DNA of 64,000 nucleotides from an uncultured Paraburkholderia sp. (GTDB taxonomy: Bacteria > Pseudomonadota > Gammaproteobacteria > Burkholderiales > Burkholderiaceae): contig CALNWN010000005.1 of assembly GCA_940746715.1 (NCBI GenBank), positions 273,348 to 337,347 on the forward strand, in the 5' to 3' direction. The first letter of the stretch is position 1. Every line of letters starts with the position of its first letter. The notes below the pieces were generated by a model, which saw only the letters and a program-made list of their open reading frames with translations, was not told the DNA's origin and made no database searches. Of this stretch, positions 46,989 to 57,089 are shown piece by piece. Made by a program: the position numbers and the translations under genes.

Positions 46989-47723
46989 ATGTCTGAAGTT
47001 TTGGAGAGGGATTTTCTTGTCGAGGTGCGGGCAATGCAAGACGTAGTCAAGGTCGTCATCGCTGACGATCATCCAGTCATCCTATTTGGCGCCGAACAGG
47101 CCTTGCTCAAGTTTCCAGGCATCCAGGTGGTTGCGCGAGCAAGGCAGTCCACGGAATTGATCAAGGTGCTGCAAACAACCGCGTGCGACGTGCTCGTCAC
47201 CGACCTCGCCATGCCGGGCGGGCAGTTCGGCGACGGCCTGCCGTTGATCGGCTATCTGCGCCGCAATTTTCCGAACCTTCCCATCGTCATGCTAACGATG
47301 CTGGAAAACGCCGCCCTGCTGCAACGGTTGCGGGAGCTCGGCGTGACGTTGGTTGTCAACAAGTCCGACGACCTGAGCCATATCGGGCTCGCGGTGCGGC
47401 ACGTGAGCCGGCACCTCGAATATCTGAGCCCGTCGGTGAAGGCGTCGCTCGACGCACTGCGCATGAACGCCGGCGGCAAGAGCGACGAAGTCATGCTGTC
47501 GAGGCGCGAACTGGAAGTGGTGCGCCTGTTCGTGTCGGGCATGACCATCAAGGAAATTTCGGAGCAACTGAACCGCAGCATCAAGACGATCAGCACGCAG
47601 AAAAACACGGCGATGCGCAAGCTCGGCATCGACCGCGATTCGGAACTCTTTCAGTACGCGCAAAGCAACGGCCTGCTGAACCTGTCGTCACATTCGGCGG
47701 AAGATACGGGCGATCTGGCGTAG
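46989..47723 (+). CDS. LuxR-type response regulator (RcsB/FixJ-like), orphan
   Basis: A 244-residue two-domain regulator. Receiver: acidic pair in VIADDHPVILFGAE, phospho-acceptor Asp72 in VTDLAMPGG, conserved Lys in VVNKSDD. Output: LuxR helix-turn-helix SRRELEVVRLFVSGMTIKEI followed by IKTISTQKNTAMRKLGI. The SRRELEVV...KTISTQKxxAMRKLG pattern is RcsB-like. No sensor kinase gene is adjacent, so it is an orphan here. An earlier residue such as Met17 could also be the start. Its terminator is shared with pyrE. Confidence 0.88.
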   Translation: MSEVLERDFLVEVRAMQDVVKVVIADDHPVILFGAEQALLKFPGIQVVARARQSTELIKVLQTTACDVLVTDLAMPGGQFGDGLPLIGYLRRNFPNLPIVMLTMLENAALLQRLRELGVTLVVNKSDDLSHIGLAVRHVSRHLEYLSPSVKASLDALRMNAGGKSDEVMLSRRELEVVRLFVSGMTIKEISEQLNRSIKTISTQKNTAMRKLGIDRDSELFQYAQSNGLLNLSSHSAEDTGDLA

Positions 47724-47791
47724 CTCCCTCGCCACAGCGCGCTGACGGATAAGTCGCCAAGCGAGCCGCTAGCCGCTGGGCACGGTGCAGC

Positions 47792-47826
47792 AAAAAGGCC
47801 GCCTGTCGCGAGACAGGCGGCCTTTC
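47792..47826. terminator. Bidirectional terminator between the regulator and pyrE
   Basis: AAAGGCCGCCTGTC, loop GCGA, GACAGGCGGCCTTT: a 14-bp perfect stem with A and T runs between two convergent genes. Confidence 0.9.
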
Positions 47827-47857
47827 TGTTTGGCCGAGGCGGAAGACCCGAGCCGGC

Positions 47858-48544
47858 TTATTGCGGCGTGGAGGTGGCGCCGCCGTGCGCCGCCGACCAT
47901 TCAGCCGGCGCGTGCAGGAATTTCTCGACTTCGTCGAGCGTCTTGCTGTCGAAGTACTTGTTTTCCTTGGCGACACGCAGCACGTCCCACCAGGTCGCGA
48001 GCGCGTGCAGATCGACGTCGATGTCTTTCAGCACCGACACGCTTTCCTTGAAGATGTTGTAGTGGAACAGCACGAAGCAGTGATTCACCGTGGCACCGGC
48101 GGCGCGCAGCGCGTTGATGAAGTTGATCTTGCTGCGGCTGTCCGTGGTCAGGTCTTCCACCAGCAGCACGCGCTGCCCTTCGGTCAGAAGACCCTCGATC
48201 TGCGCATTGCGGCCAAAGCCCTTCAGCTTCTTGCGCACGTATTGCATGGGCACCATCAGGCGGTCGGACAGCCAGGCGGCGAACGGAATGCCCGCGGTTT
48301 CGCCGCCGGCCACGGCGTCGATCTGCTCATAGCCGACGTCGCGCAGAATGGTGGTTTCCGCCATTTCCATTAGGCCGCGGCGCACGCGCGGGTAGGAAAT
48401 CAGCTTGCGGCAATCGATATAAACCGGGCTCGCCCAGCCGGACGTGAAAATGTACGGTTTCTCCGCGTTGAAGTGCACTGCTTGTACTTCGAGCAGCATC
48501 TTGGCGGTGGTGTCGGAGATCGTCTGGCGATCGAAGCCTGTCAT
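47858..48544 (-). CDS. pyrE: Orotate phosphoribosyltransferase
   Basis: Transfers phosphoribose from PRPP to orotate, giving OMP in pyrimidine synthesis. 228 residues. Visible: [20 protein letters not shown], the [17 protein letters not shown] loop, and the PRPP-binding motif [14 protein letters not shown]. Start chosen at the ATG giving [16 protein letters not shown], eight bases after AAGGAT; an upstream extension has no family match. Intact. Confidence 0.94.
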   Translation of the reverse strand: MTGFDRQTISDTTAKMLLEVQAVHFNAEKPYIFTSGWASPVYIDCRKLISYPRVRRGLMEMAETTILRDVGYEQIDAVAGGETAGIPFAAWLSDRLMVPMQYVRKKLKGFGRNAQIEGLLTEGQRVLLVEDLTTDSRSKINFINALRAAGATVNHCFVLFHYNIFKESVSVLKDIDVDLHALATWWDVLRVAKENKYFDSKTLDEVEKFLHAPAEWSAAHGGATSTPQ

Positions 48545-48961
48545 GGGCGGATCCTTGGGGTTGAGCGGGGAGAAGCGGGCGCTGGGCCCGGTGGCGAGCG
48601 GGACATGCCGCGCCGTGCTGGGCGGAATGTGCAGCCGGCCAGTGGAGGCTGGCCGGTTTTGCTGTTTGCTGCGCGCGTAGGCCGACATTTTACCCGAAAC
48701 GGGTCCTTCCGAGGAGGCTGTCGTGCGGGTGGGCGGCGAGTCGCGGCCGCCCTAGCGTCGCCGTGTGAGCGTTGTGCCTACAGGCCGGGCGGGGCTGTTG
48801 GGAAGCTCAGCCATGTTTGGGCGGCGCGTGGCGCCGCTCCAGTCGCGCGTCGGGATTGGCTTTTTGGCTAGCTTGTGAGCCGCCTGGGCCGCCTTTACAC
48901 TCACGCGAATTTCTCCGACGCCGGTTGCTGCCGCCGTCGGTCGAATCACGGACTGCTTCCC
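48545..48961. other. Divergent region between pyrE and MFS gene
   Basis: About 415 bases without a supported gene. It contains a plus-oriented hairpin CCGGCCAG, loop TGGAGG, CTGGCCGG, TTTT at 48635-48660, lying inside the presumed pyrE leader but oriented as a terminator for plus-strand transcription. Confidence 0.45.
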
Positions 48962-50053
48962 ATGACGCCCGCTTCTTCCGCCGCCGACACGCCCGCCTCC
49001 GCCCGAAACGGCTACGCCGCCCGGGCGCTCGCCGCGTCCGTGCTCGGCTATGCGATGGACGGCTTCGACCTGTTGATTCTCGGATTCATGCTGCCCGTCA
49101 TCGCGGCGGATCTGCATCTCGGTTCCGCGCAGGCCGGTTCGCTCGTCACGTGGACGTTGATCGGCGCCGTGGCCGGCGGTTTGATTTTCGGCGTGCTGAG
49201 CGACTATTACGGACGCGTGCGTATGCTGACGTGGACCATTCTGGTCTTCGCCGTGTTCACGGGGCTTTGCGCGCTCGCGCAAGGCTATGCCGACCTGCTG
49301 GTTTACCGGACCGTCGCCGGCATTGGGCTCGGAGGCGAGTTCGGCATCGGCATGACGCTCGTGGCCGAGGCGTGGCCGGCCGCGCAGCGGGCGCGGGTCT
49401 CGTCGTATGTCGGCCTTGGGTGGCAGCTCGGCGTGTTGGCGGCCGCGTTGCTGACGCCGCTTCTGTTGCCGCTCATCGGCTGGCGCGGCATGTTCGCGCT
49501 GGGCTTGCTGCCTGCCGTGGCGTCTTTCTTCTTGCGACGACGCGTGGAGGAACCGGCGCTTTTCACCGAGCGCGCGGCATGCGCCGGCTGCCGCTGAAAT
49601 TGCTGATAGCCGACGCCCGGACCGCGCGCGCAAGTTTAGGCGTCGCGATTCTTTGCTCGGTCCAGAACTTCGGCTATTACGGGCTGATGATCTGGCTGCC
49701 GAGCTATCTGTCGAAGACATTCGGCTACTCGCTGACCCGATCCGGTGTCTGGACGGCCGCGACCGTCGTTGGCATGGCCTGCGGCATCTGGCTCTTCGGC
49801 GTGGCGGCAGACCGTTTCGGCCGCAAGCCGGCCTTTCTGTTCTATCAGCTCGGTGCCGTGGCGATGGTCTTCGTCTACGCCCATCACCGCGCCGCCGGCG
49901 GCGCTGCTCGTCGGCGGCGCGGTGGTGGTCGGCGCGCTCGCCGCGCGTTATTCCTTTGCCGTGGCGCTGATTTTTCTCGCGTCGATCTATGTGCTGGATG
50001 TGCTGGCCACGCTCCTTCTCATTCCCGAGCGGCGCGGCGCCGAGCTGCACTGA
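48962..50053 (+). pseudogene. MFS transporter, frameshifted and internally deleted
   Basis: Major facilitator of the sugar/aromatic acid:H+ symporter type. The first six helices are intact (GYAMDGFDLLILGFMLPVIA; GVLSDYYGRVRMLTW; GLGGEFGIGMTLVAEAW). A frameshift near 49580 precedes NFGYYGLMIWLPSYLSKTFG and AADRFGRKPAFLFYQ. A second change near 49890 precedes ALLVGGAVVVGALAARYSF. There the usual helices and loop between GGAV and the last helix seem missing (roughly 40-45 residues). Ends LIPERRGAELH. Not functional. Confidence 0.78.
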
Positions 50054-50333
50054 GCGTTGCCGGCCGGCGCGCGAGAATGCGGCACCGCAGCATGACTGGC
50101 GGCTGTTTCGCCGATGGCGAGGCGCATTAACCAGTCGGTCCATGGACACGCGCGGGGTGTACACTAACCGACCCGCGTAGCACTCCGCACCGTCCCGCCC
50201 TCCGCCGAGGACCGACGCCGCGCCTAACCGGCGCACGCGAAAAGCGCCTCGGTCGATCATCCATTCGATAGAACGAAGCGCCGCCGGGCGTGGGGTGTGC
50301 CGGCCCAAATTTCTTACGTCTCGCAGGCAAAAA

Positions 50334-52616
50334 ATGGACGAACAACTGAAGCAAAGCGCTCTCGCCTATCACCAGAATCCGAAGCCCGGCAAGATTTCGG
50401 TCACGCCGACCAAGCCGCTCTCGAACCAGCTCGACCTGTCCCTCGCGTACTCGCCGGGCGTGGCAGCCGCCTGCATGGCGATCTACGACGAGCCGCTCGA
50501 CGCGCAGAAATACACGTCGCGCGGCAACCTCGTCGGCGTGATCACGAACGGCACGGCGGTGCTCGGCCTCGGCAACATCGGTCCGCTCGCGGCCAAGCCG
50601 GTGATGGAAGGCAAGGGCTGTCTCTTCAAGAAGTTTGCCGGCATCGACGTGTTCGATATCGAGCTGTCCGAATCCGATCCCGACAAACTCGTCGAGGCGA
50701 TCGCGATGCTCGAGCCCACGCTCGGCGGCATCAACCTGGAAGACATCAAGGCGCCCGAATGCTTCTACATCGAGAAGAAGCTGCGCGAGCGCATGAAGAT
50801 TCCGGTCTTCCACGACGATCAGCACGGCACGGCGATCATTGCGTCGGCGGCGATCCTGAACGGCCTGAAAGTGGTCGGCAAGCAGCTCGGCAGCGTGAAG
50901 CTGGTCTGCTCGGGCGCGGGCGCGGCGGCCATTGCGTGTCTGGATCTGCTGGTGAACCTCGGTTTGTCGAAAGAGAACATTCTCGTCGTCGACTCGAAGG
51001 GCGTGATTTACGAAGGCCGCGGCAACCTGGATCCGTCGAAGGAACGCTATGCGGCGAATACCGAGGCACGCACGCTGGCTGACGCGATTCGCGGCGCCGA
51101 CGTGTTCCTCGGCTGCTCGAGCGCGGGCGTGCTGAAGCCGGAAATGGTCGCCGAAATGGGCACCCAGCCGCTGATTCTCGCGCTGGCCAATCCGGAGCCG
51201 GAAATCCGCCCGGAAGAAGCGAAAAAGGTGCGCCCGGACTGCATCATCGCGACCGGCCGTTCGGACTATCCGAACCAGGTCAACAACGTGCTGTGCTTCC
51301 CGTTCATTTTCCGCGGCGCGCTGGATGTCGGCGCGACCACCATCACGGAAGAAATGAAGCTCGCGTGCGTGCGCGCGATCGCCGAGCTGGCGGAAGAAAC
51401 CGATCAAGGCGATGAAGTCGCGAAGGCGTATGAAGGACATTCGCTCGAATTCGGTCCGGAATATCTGATTCCGAAGCCGTTCGACCCGCGCCTCATCATC
51501 AAGATCGCGCCGGCCGTCGCGCAAGCGGCCATGGATTCGGGCGTCGCGACCCGTCCGATCAAGGACATGGACGCGTATCGCGAGGAACTCGGCACCACCG
51601 TGTACCGCACGGGCATGGTGATGCGCCCCGTGTTCGCGGCGGCGAAATCGGAGCCGGCGCGCATCGTCTTCGCGGAAGGCGAGGACGAGCGCGTGCTGCG
51701 TGCCGCGCAATTCGTGCTGCTCGAAAAGATCGCCAAACCGATTCTGGTCGGCCGTCCGTCGGTGATCGAAATGCGTCTGAAGAAGATGGGCTCGAAGCTC
51801 AAGTGCGGCGAGGACGTCGAGATCGTCGATCCGGAAGACGATCCGCGTTATCAGCAATGCTGGCAGGCCTATCACGAACTGGGCGCGCGCGAAGGCGTCA
51901 CGCCGGACGTCGCGAAGGCGGCCATGCGCAAGTTCAACACGCTGATCGGCGCGATCTTGGTGCGTCTCGGCGAAGCGGACGGCATGATCTGCGGCATGAT
52001 CGGCCAGTACCACACGCATCTCAAGTTCATCGAGCAGGTGCTGGGCAAGGCGGACAACGTGCAGAACTTCGCCGCCATGAACCTGCTGATGCTGCCGGGC
52101 CGCAATCTGTTCATCTGCGACACGTACGTGAACGAAGTGCCGACCGCCGAGCAGCTCGCCGACATGACGATGCTCGCGGCGCGCGAAATCGAGAAATTCG
52201 GCATCACGCCGAAGGTCGCGCTACTGTCGAACTCGAACTTCGGCAGCGCGCCGTCTTCGTCGTCGCAACGCATGGCGGCGGCGCGCAAGCTGATTACCGA
52301 ACGCGCGCCGGCACTCGAGATTGACGGTGAAATGCACGGCGACGCGGCGCTGTCGGAAGTAGTCCGCAAGGCCGCTTTCCCCGGCACGACGCTGTCGGGC
52401 GAAGCCAACCTGCTGATCATGCCGAACGTGGAAGCGGCGAACATTGCGTACAACCTGCTGAAGATGGTCGGCGGCGAAGGTGTGACGGTTGGCCCGTTCC
52501 TGCTCGGCGCAGAAAAGCCGGTCCACGTGCTGACGCCTGCTGCAACCGTGCGCCGGATCATCAACATGACGGCGGTCGCTTCGGCGAATGCGCGCAAGTC
52601 GGTGAACAGCAGGTAA
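50334..52616 (+). CDS. maeB: NADP-dependent malic enzyme (MaeB type)
   Basis: Oxidative decarboxylation of malate to pyruvate, supplying NADPH. 760 residues. N-terminal malic enzyme domain: [27 protein letters not shown]-like [23 protein letters not shown] and the cofactor motif [16 protein letters not shown]. The C-terminal half is the phosphotransacetylase-like regulatory domain ([39 protein letters not shown]), which binds acetyl-CoA as inhibitor but lacks PTA activity in this family. Start ATG 50334. Intact. Confidence 0.95.
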   Translation: MDEQLKQSALAYHQNPKPGKISVTPTKPLSNQLDLSLAYSPGVAAACMAIYDEPLDAQKYTSRGNLVGVITNGTAVLGLGNIGPLAAKPVMEGKGCLFKKFAGIDVFDIELSESDPDKLVEAIAMLEPTLGGINLEDIKAPECFYIEKKLRERMKIPVFHDDQHGTAIIASAAILNGLKVVGKQLGSVKLVCSGAGAAAIACLDLLVNLGLSKENILVVDSKGVIYEGRGNLDPSKERYAANTEARTLADAIRGADVFLGCSSAGVLKPEMVAEMGTQPLILALANPEPEIRPEEAKKVRPDCIIATGRSDYPNQVNNVLCFPFIFRGALDVGATTITEEMKLACVRAIAELAEETDQGDEVAKAYEGHSLEFGPEYLIPKPFDPRLIIKIAPAVAQAAMDSGVATRPIKDMDAYREELGTTVYRTGMVMRPVFAAAKSEPARIVFAEGEDERVLRAAQFVLLEKIAKPILVGRPSVIEMRLKKMGSKLKCGEDVEIVDPEDDPRYQQCWQAYHELGAREGVTPDVAKAAMRKFNTLIGAILVRLGEADGMICGMIGQYHTHLKFIEQVLGKADNVQNFAAMNLLMLPGRNLFICDTYVNEVPTAEQLADMTMLAAREIEKFGITPKVALLSNSNFGSAPSSSSQRMAAARKLITERAPALEIDGEMHGDAALSEVVRKAAFPGTTLSGEANLLIMPNVEAANIAYNLLKMVGGEGVTVGPFLLGAEKPVHVLTPAATVRRIINMTAVASANARKSVNSR

Positions 52617-52698
52617 TCGGCGCAGCGTCTCACGCGGGCGGACCGGCTGTCATGGCCGGTGGCCTGCGGCGGTCATCTTCGCGGTAGGCCTGCAAAAA

Positions 52699-52737
52699 TA
52701 AAACCGCCGCGGAATTCGCTTCCGTGGCGGTTTTTTT
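52699..52737. terminator. Terminator between maeB and the ior gene
   Basis: AAACCGCCGCGGAA, loop, TTCCGTGGCGG and seven T residues; A residues at the left allow use in both directions between these convergent genes. One G-U type mismatch in the stem. Confidence 0.88.
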
Positions 52738-52792
52738 CGCGAGCCGTACGCCGCGCGCCAGGTGCGGCGCGCGGCGTACGTCCTGGGGCGCG

Positions 52793-55700
52793 TCAAGCCG
52801 CGTGCTGCGTCGTTCCAGTCTGCGGCGAGCGCCAGCGCGCGAGCAGATCGTTCCACTTCACGCGCACGCCCTTCAGGTTGTTTTCCTTGATGTGCCCAAA
52901 GCCGCGGATGCCGTCCGGCAGATTCGCGAGTTCGACGGCCAGATCGCGGTTCTGCGCGGTGAGCCCGCCGATCAGTTCGCGAACCAGCGCTTCATACTCG
53001 CCGATCAGCACGCGCTCGGTGCGACGCTCTTCCGTTTTGCCGAAGATGTCGAGCGCCGTGCCGCGCAGGAACTTGAGCTTCGCGAGCACGTGCATCGCGC
53101 TGAACACCCACGGGCCGTACTTCTTCTTGATCAGATGACCTTGTGCGTCCTTCTTCGAGAACATGGGCGGCGCGAGGTGGATGTGCAGCTTCCAGTCGCC
53201 CTCGAAGCTCGCTTTTAGCCTCTCGATAAACGCGGGGTCGCTGTAAAGGCGCGCGACTTCGTACTCGTCCTTGTAGGCCATCAGCTTGTGCAGATTTTTC
53301 GCGACGGCTTCTGTCAGCGGCAACTGGGTGTCGGCGGAATCGAGCGCCGATTCCGCCGCCCGCACTTGGGAGACCAGCGCGCGATACCGCTCCGCGTAAG
53401 CGTTGTTCTGCCATGCCGCGAGGTAGGCCGCGCGTTTGTCGATCAGCGTGTCGAGCGCCTTGGGCGTATGCAGCGAGATGATCTTGCCGCCCGCCGCATC
53501 AGCCGCTTCAGCCCCGGCACCCGCGCCTTGCGACTGCGCGAACTTGCGCACGGCCGCCGGATCGTGTGCTGCCCGACGGCCCCATTCGAAGGCCGAACGG
53601 TTCTTTTCGACCTGTACGTTGTTCAACTCGATGGCGCGCATCAGCGACTGATAGGTGAGCGGCACCCAGCCGCGTTGCCATGCATAGCCGAGCACGAACG
53701 GGTTCGTGTAGGTGGCGTCGCCGAGCAGTGCGACCCCGAAGTGGTTTGCGTCGACGGTATCGACGCATTCTTCGCCCGCGTCCGCGCGGACGTCCGCCTC
53801 GGTGCTGCTGCCGGGGAAGCGCCAGTTCGGGTTCTTGATGAGCTCGGCCGTCGGCGTATGCGCGCTGTTGAGCACGACGCGCGTCTGGCCGGCTTGCATG
53901 CGCGACACGCATTCGTCGCTCGCCGTCACGATGGCGTCGCAGCCGATCACGAGGCTCGCTTCGCCCATGGCAATGCGCGTGGCGTGGATGTCGCCGGGCT
54001 TGTTCGCGATCTGCACGTGGCTCATCACGGCGCCGCCTTTCTGCGCGAGGCCGGTGACGTCGAGCACGGTGACGCCCTTGTTTTCCAGGTGCGCGGCCAT
54101 GCCGAGCAGCGCGCCGATCGTCACGACGCCCGTGCCGCCCACGCCGGTGACAAGCACGCCGTAAGGACGGTCGATGGCGGGCAGCGCCGGCTCCGGCACG
54201 GGCGGCATGGCGTCGCCGACAATGCCCGAGGCCGTTTTCGGCTTGCGCAACTGACCGCCTTCAACGGACACGAAACTCGGGCAGAAGCCGTTCACGCAGG
54301 AAAAGTCCTTGTTGCACGTGGACTGGTTGATCTGCCGCTTGGTGCCGTATTCGGTGTCGAGCGGTTCGACCGACAGGCAGTTCGACTTCACCGAGCAGTC
54401 GCCGCAGCCTTCGCACACCGCTTCGTTGATCACGACGCGGCGGGCCGGGTCCGGATAGGCGCCGCGCTTCCTGCGGCGGCGCTTTTCGGTCGCGCAGGTC
54501 TGGTCGTAGATCAGGATCGTGGTGCCCGGAATCTCGCGCAGCTGACGTTGCACTTCGTCGAGCTTGTCGCGATGGTGAATGTCGATGCCCGGCGCGAGGC
54601 CGACGTTGCCCGAGTATTTCTCCGGCTCGTCGGTGACGATGACGATTTTCGACGCGCCTTCGGCGGCGAGCTGATGCGTGATCTGCGGCACGGTCAGCAT
54701 GCCGTCGACGGGCTGGCCGCCCGTCATCGCCACCGCGTCGTTGTAGAGCAGCTTGTAGGTGATGTTCGCTTTCGACGCGATCGCCGCGCGAATCGCCAGC
54801 AAGCCCGAGTGGAAGTAAGTGCCGTCGCCGAGATTGGCGAACACGTGCTTGTCGTTCGTGAACGGCGCCTGGCCGATCCACGCGACGCCTTCGCCGCCCA
54901 TCTGGCTGAAGGTGCTGGTGCTGCGGTCCATCCACACCGTCATGTAATGGCAGCCGATACCCGCTATGGCGCGCGAGCCTTCGGGCACATTCGTCGACGT
55001 GTTGTGCGGGCAGCCCGAGCAGAACCACGGCTTGCGCTCGACTTCGACGTGCGGGCGCGCGAGCGCCTTTTCCTTGGCTTCGATCACGGCGATGCGCGCG
55101 GCAATGCCGGCGCGCACGTCCGACGGCAGATCGAACTTTGCGAGCCGCGCGGCGATTGCTTTCGCGATGATCGCGGGCGAGAGTTCGTAATGCGCCGGCA
55201 GCAGCCAGTTGCCCATCGGCACCGACCATTCGCCGCCCGCGCCGTCTTTCTCGTCGAACTTGCCGAAGACGCGCGGACGCTGCGTGTCCGGCCAGTTGTA
55301 CAGCTCCTCCTTGATCGCGTATTCGAGAATCTGACGCTTTTCCTCGACCACGAGAATTTCGTCGAGGCCGCGGGCGAAGGCTTGCGCGCCTTGCGCCTCG
55401 AGCGGCCACACACAGCCGACCTTGTAGAGCCGAATGCCGATGCGCGCGCAGGTTTCGTCGAGACCGAGATCGGTCAGCGCCTGACGCACATCGAGATAGG
55501 CCTTGCCGCCCGTCATGATGCCGAAGCGCGCATGCGGCGAATCGATTTCCACGCGGTCGAGCTTGTTCGCGCGCACGTACGCGAGCGCCGCGTACCATTT
55601 GTAGTCGAGCAGACGCGCTTCCTGCACGAGCGGCGGATCCGGCCAGCGGATGTTCAGACCGCCCTCGGGCATCGCGAAATCTTCCGGCAGCAGAATCTTC

Positions 55701-56398
55701 GTGCGATGCGGGTCGATTTCCACCGAAGCCGACGACTCGACCACGTCGGTCACGCACTTCATCGCGACCCACAGCCCGGAATAGCGGCTCATGGCCCAGC
55801 CGTGCAAGCCGAAATCGAGGTATTCCTGCACGTTCGACGGAAACAGCACCGGCAGGCCGCACGCCTTGAAGATGTGTTCCGACTGATGCGCGAGCGTCGA
55901 GGACTTGGCCGCGTGATCGTCGCCGGCCAGCACGAGCACACCGCCGTGCCGTGACGATCCCGCCGAATTGCCGTGCTTGAAGACGTCGCCGGAACGGTCG
56001 ACGCCCGGGCCTTTGCCGTACCACATCGAAAACACGCCGTCGTATTTGGTGCTGGGGTACAGGTTGACCTGTTGCGAGCCCCAGACGGCGGTGGCCGCGA
56101 GATCTTCGTTGACGCCAGGCTGGAACACGACCTGATGCGCGGCGAGATGCTGTTTCGCCTTCCACAGGGATTGGTCGAGTCCGCCGAGCGGAGACCCGCG
56201 GTAGCCGGAGGTGAAGCCGGCGGTATTCAGGCCGGCGGCGCGGTCGCGTTCCTGCTGCAGCATCGGCAGACGCACCAGCGCCTGGATGCCGCTCATGTAC
56301 GCGCGGCCGCGTTCGAGGGTGTATTTGTCGTCGAGCGTGACGGAAGATAGCGCGGCTTCGAGCGAGGCTCGCTGACCAGCGTCTAGCGGGGCATTCAT
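52793..56398 (-). CDS. Indolepyruvate ferredoxin oxidoreductase (fused)
   Basis: A 1201-residue fused 2-oxoacid:ferredoxin oxidoreductase of the indolepyruvate type. It converts aryl pyruvates from Trp, Phe and Tyr to aryl-acetyl-CoA. Order of parts: N-terminal pyrimidine-binding region (TAGFTSGYRGSPLGGLDQ), thiamine diphosphate domain (GDGTYFHSGLLAIRAAI), a 4Fe-4S cysteine cluster (CEGCGDCSVKSNC), then the gamma domain (TGVGGTGVVTIGALLGM) and a C-terminal DUF6537-type region. Strong GGAGGAG before the ATG. Its product phenylacetyl-CoA would feed the paa pathway, which is broken in this window. Confidence 0.93.
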   Translation of the reverse strand: MNAPLDAGQRASLEAALSSVTLDDKYTLERGRAYMSGIQALVRLPMLQQERDRAAGLNTAGFTSGYRGSPLGGLDQSLWKAKQHLAAHQVVFQPGVNEDLAATAVWGSQQVNLYPSTKYDGVFSMWYGKGPGVDRSGDVFKHGNSAGSSRHGGVLVLAGDDHAAKSSTLAHQSEHIFKACGLPVLFPSNVQEYLDFGLHGWAMSRYSGLWVAMKCVTDVVESSASVEIDPHRTKILLPEDFAMPEGGLNIRWPDPPLVQEARLLDYKWYAALAYVRANKLDRVEIDSPHARFGIMTGGKAYLDVRQALTDLGLDETCARIGIRLYKVGCVWPLEAQGAQAFARGLDEILVVEEKRQILEYAIKEELYNWPDTQRPRVFGKFDEKDGAGGEWSVPMGNWLLPAHYELSPAIIAKAIAARLAKFDLPSDVRAGIAARIAVIEAKEKALARPHVEVERKPWFCSGCPHNTSTNVPEGSRAIAGIGCHYMTVWMDRSTSTFSQMGGEGVAWIGQAPFTNDKHVFANLGDGTYFHSGLLAIRAAIASKANITYKLLYNDAVAMTGGQPVDGMLTVPQITHQLAAEGASKIVIVTDEPEKYSGNVGLAPGIDIHHRDKLDEVQRQLREIPGTTILIYDQTCATEKRRRRKRGAYPDPARRVVINEAVCEGCGDCSVKSNCLSVEPLDTEYGTKRQINQSTCNKDFSCVNGFCPSFVSVEGGQLRKPKTASGIVGDAMPPVPEPALPAIDRPYGVLVTGVGGTGVVTIGALLGMAAHLENKGVTVLDVTGLAQKGGAVMSHVQIANKPGDIHATRIAMGEASLVIGCDAIVTASDECVSRMQAGQTRVVLNSAHTPTAELIKNPNWRFPGSSTEADVRADAGEECVDTVDANHFGVALLGDATYTNPFVLGYAWQRGWVPLTYQSLMRAIELNNVQVEKNRSAFEWGRRAAHDPAAVRKFAQSQGAGAGAEAADAAGGKIISLHTPKALDTLIDKRAAYLAAWQNNAYAERYRALVSQVRAAESALDSADTQLPLTEAVAKNLHKLMAYKDEYEVARLYSDPAFIERLKASFEGDWKLHIHLAPPMFSKKDAQGHLIKKKYGPWVFSAMHVLAKLKFLRGTALDIFGKTEERRTERVLIGEYEALVRELIGGLTAQNRDLAVELANLPDGIRGFGHIKENNLKGVRVKWNDLLARWRSPQTGTTQHAA

Positions 56399-56751
56399 TA
56401 TGTGTACTCCTCCACCCAGTTTGGGATCGCCAGAACTTTTGGGTCAATGCGTATGGCCGAGGTCGCCATATTGACGTATTTTAAGTGATGGTAGCACTGG
56501 TGAAAACCCGCCGCATCGGGCGGAAAGCCTTTTGCGCCATGCCCGCCAGGCCAATGTTTCGACCGGTTGCGCCTTCTTGCAAAGTTCGCCCGCCGCGCGC
56601 GCCCCGTCGGTGTAACAAGCTGTAAAACCTACAATTTCGCGGAACCGCAATTGAGATGTCTGGCTAACACCGCACCTGTGAGCAATGTCTGTGTAACGTG
56701 CCGCATGTTCCGGCGCTTCAGGACAACAGGGCAGTTAGAAAAGGAGTACGC
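56399..56751. other. Divergent intergenic region
   Basis: About 350 bases between the ior gene (minus) and a small exported protein gene (plus). A TACAAT at 56630-56635 may be the plus-strand -10 box. Nothing else recognised. Confidence 0.4.
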
Positions 56752-56950
56752 ATGAACACGAGAAACATCCAGACCTTCCTGATGGTGTCGGCCGCTTTTT
56801 TCGCCATGAGCGCGCCGGTGCGCTCGAACGCGAGCACGGGGGGCGCCGTCTAGCGCGGTCACCCGCACGGCGCTGGTTGCGCCGGCGCGCATTGCCATCA
56901 AACGCATTGCGCGCGAGAGCGCGTCTCGCAAGGAAGACCAGAATTCATGA
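56752..56950 (+). pseudogene. Small exported protein, frameshifted in a G run
   Basis: AAGGAG lies seven bases before the ATG. The first frame gives a signal-peptide-like start (NIQTFLMVSAAFFAMSAP) and stops at TAG 56851-56853. With five instead of six G residues at 56837-56842 the frame continues as STGAPSSAVTRTALVAPARI and ends KEDQNS at 56948-56950. The total of 199 bases (3n+1) fits one inserted G. The reconstructed 65-residue protein is basic and of unknown function. A strong terminator follows. Confidence 0.55.
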
Positions 56951-56991
56951 CGCGCTGCTGATGCAGCGTGTCGATGGTTGACCCGCCGCTA

Positions 56992-57031
56992 GACAAGGGC
57001 GAGGATCGTGAGATCCTCGCCCTTGTCGTTT
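56992..57031. terminator. Bidirectional terminator before hpd
   Basis: A perfect 16-bp stem, GACAAGGGCGAGGATC with its complement (56992-57007, 57012-57027), loop GTGA, followed by GTTTTAT. It ends the small exported gene (plus) and hpd (minus). Confidence 0.9.
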
Positions 57032-57089
57032 TATCAGTGCCTATGCGCGCTTTTGATCATCCGCCATTGGCGGCGGACGCCTTACCGTT

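Noticed and set aside
53288..55954. Very long open frame (about 890 codons) antisense to the ior gene
   Set aside because: Shadow of a highly biased coding sequence; His/Arg-rich with no domains and no ribosome-binding site.
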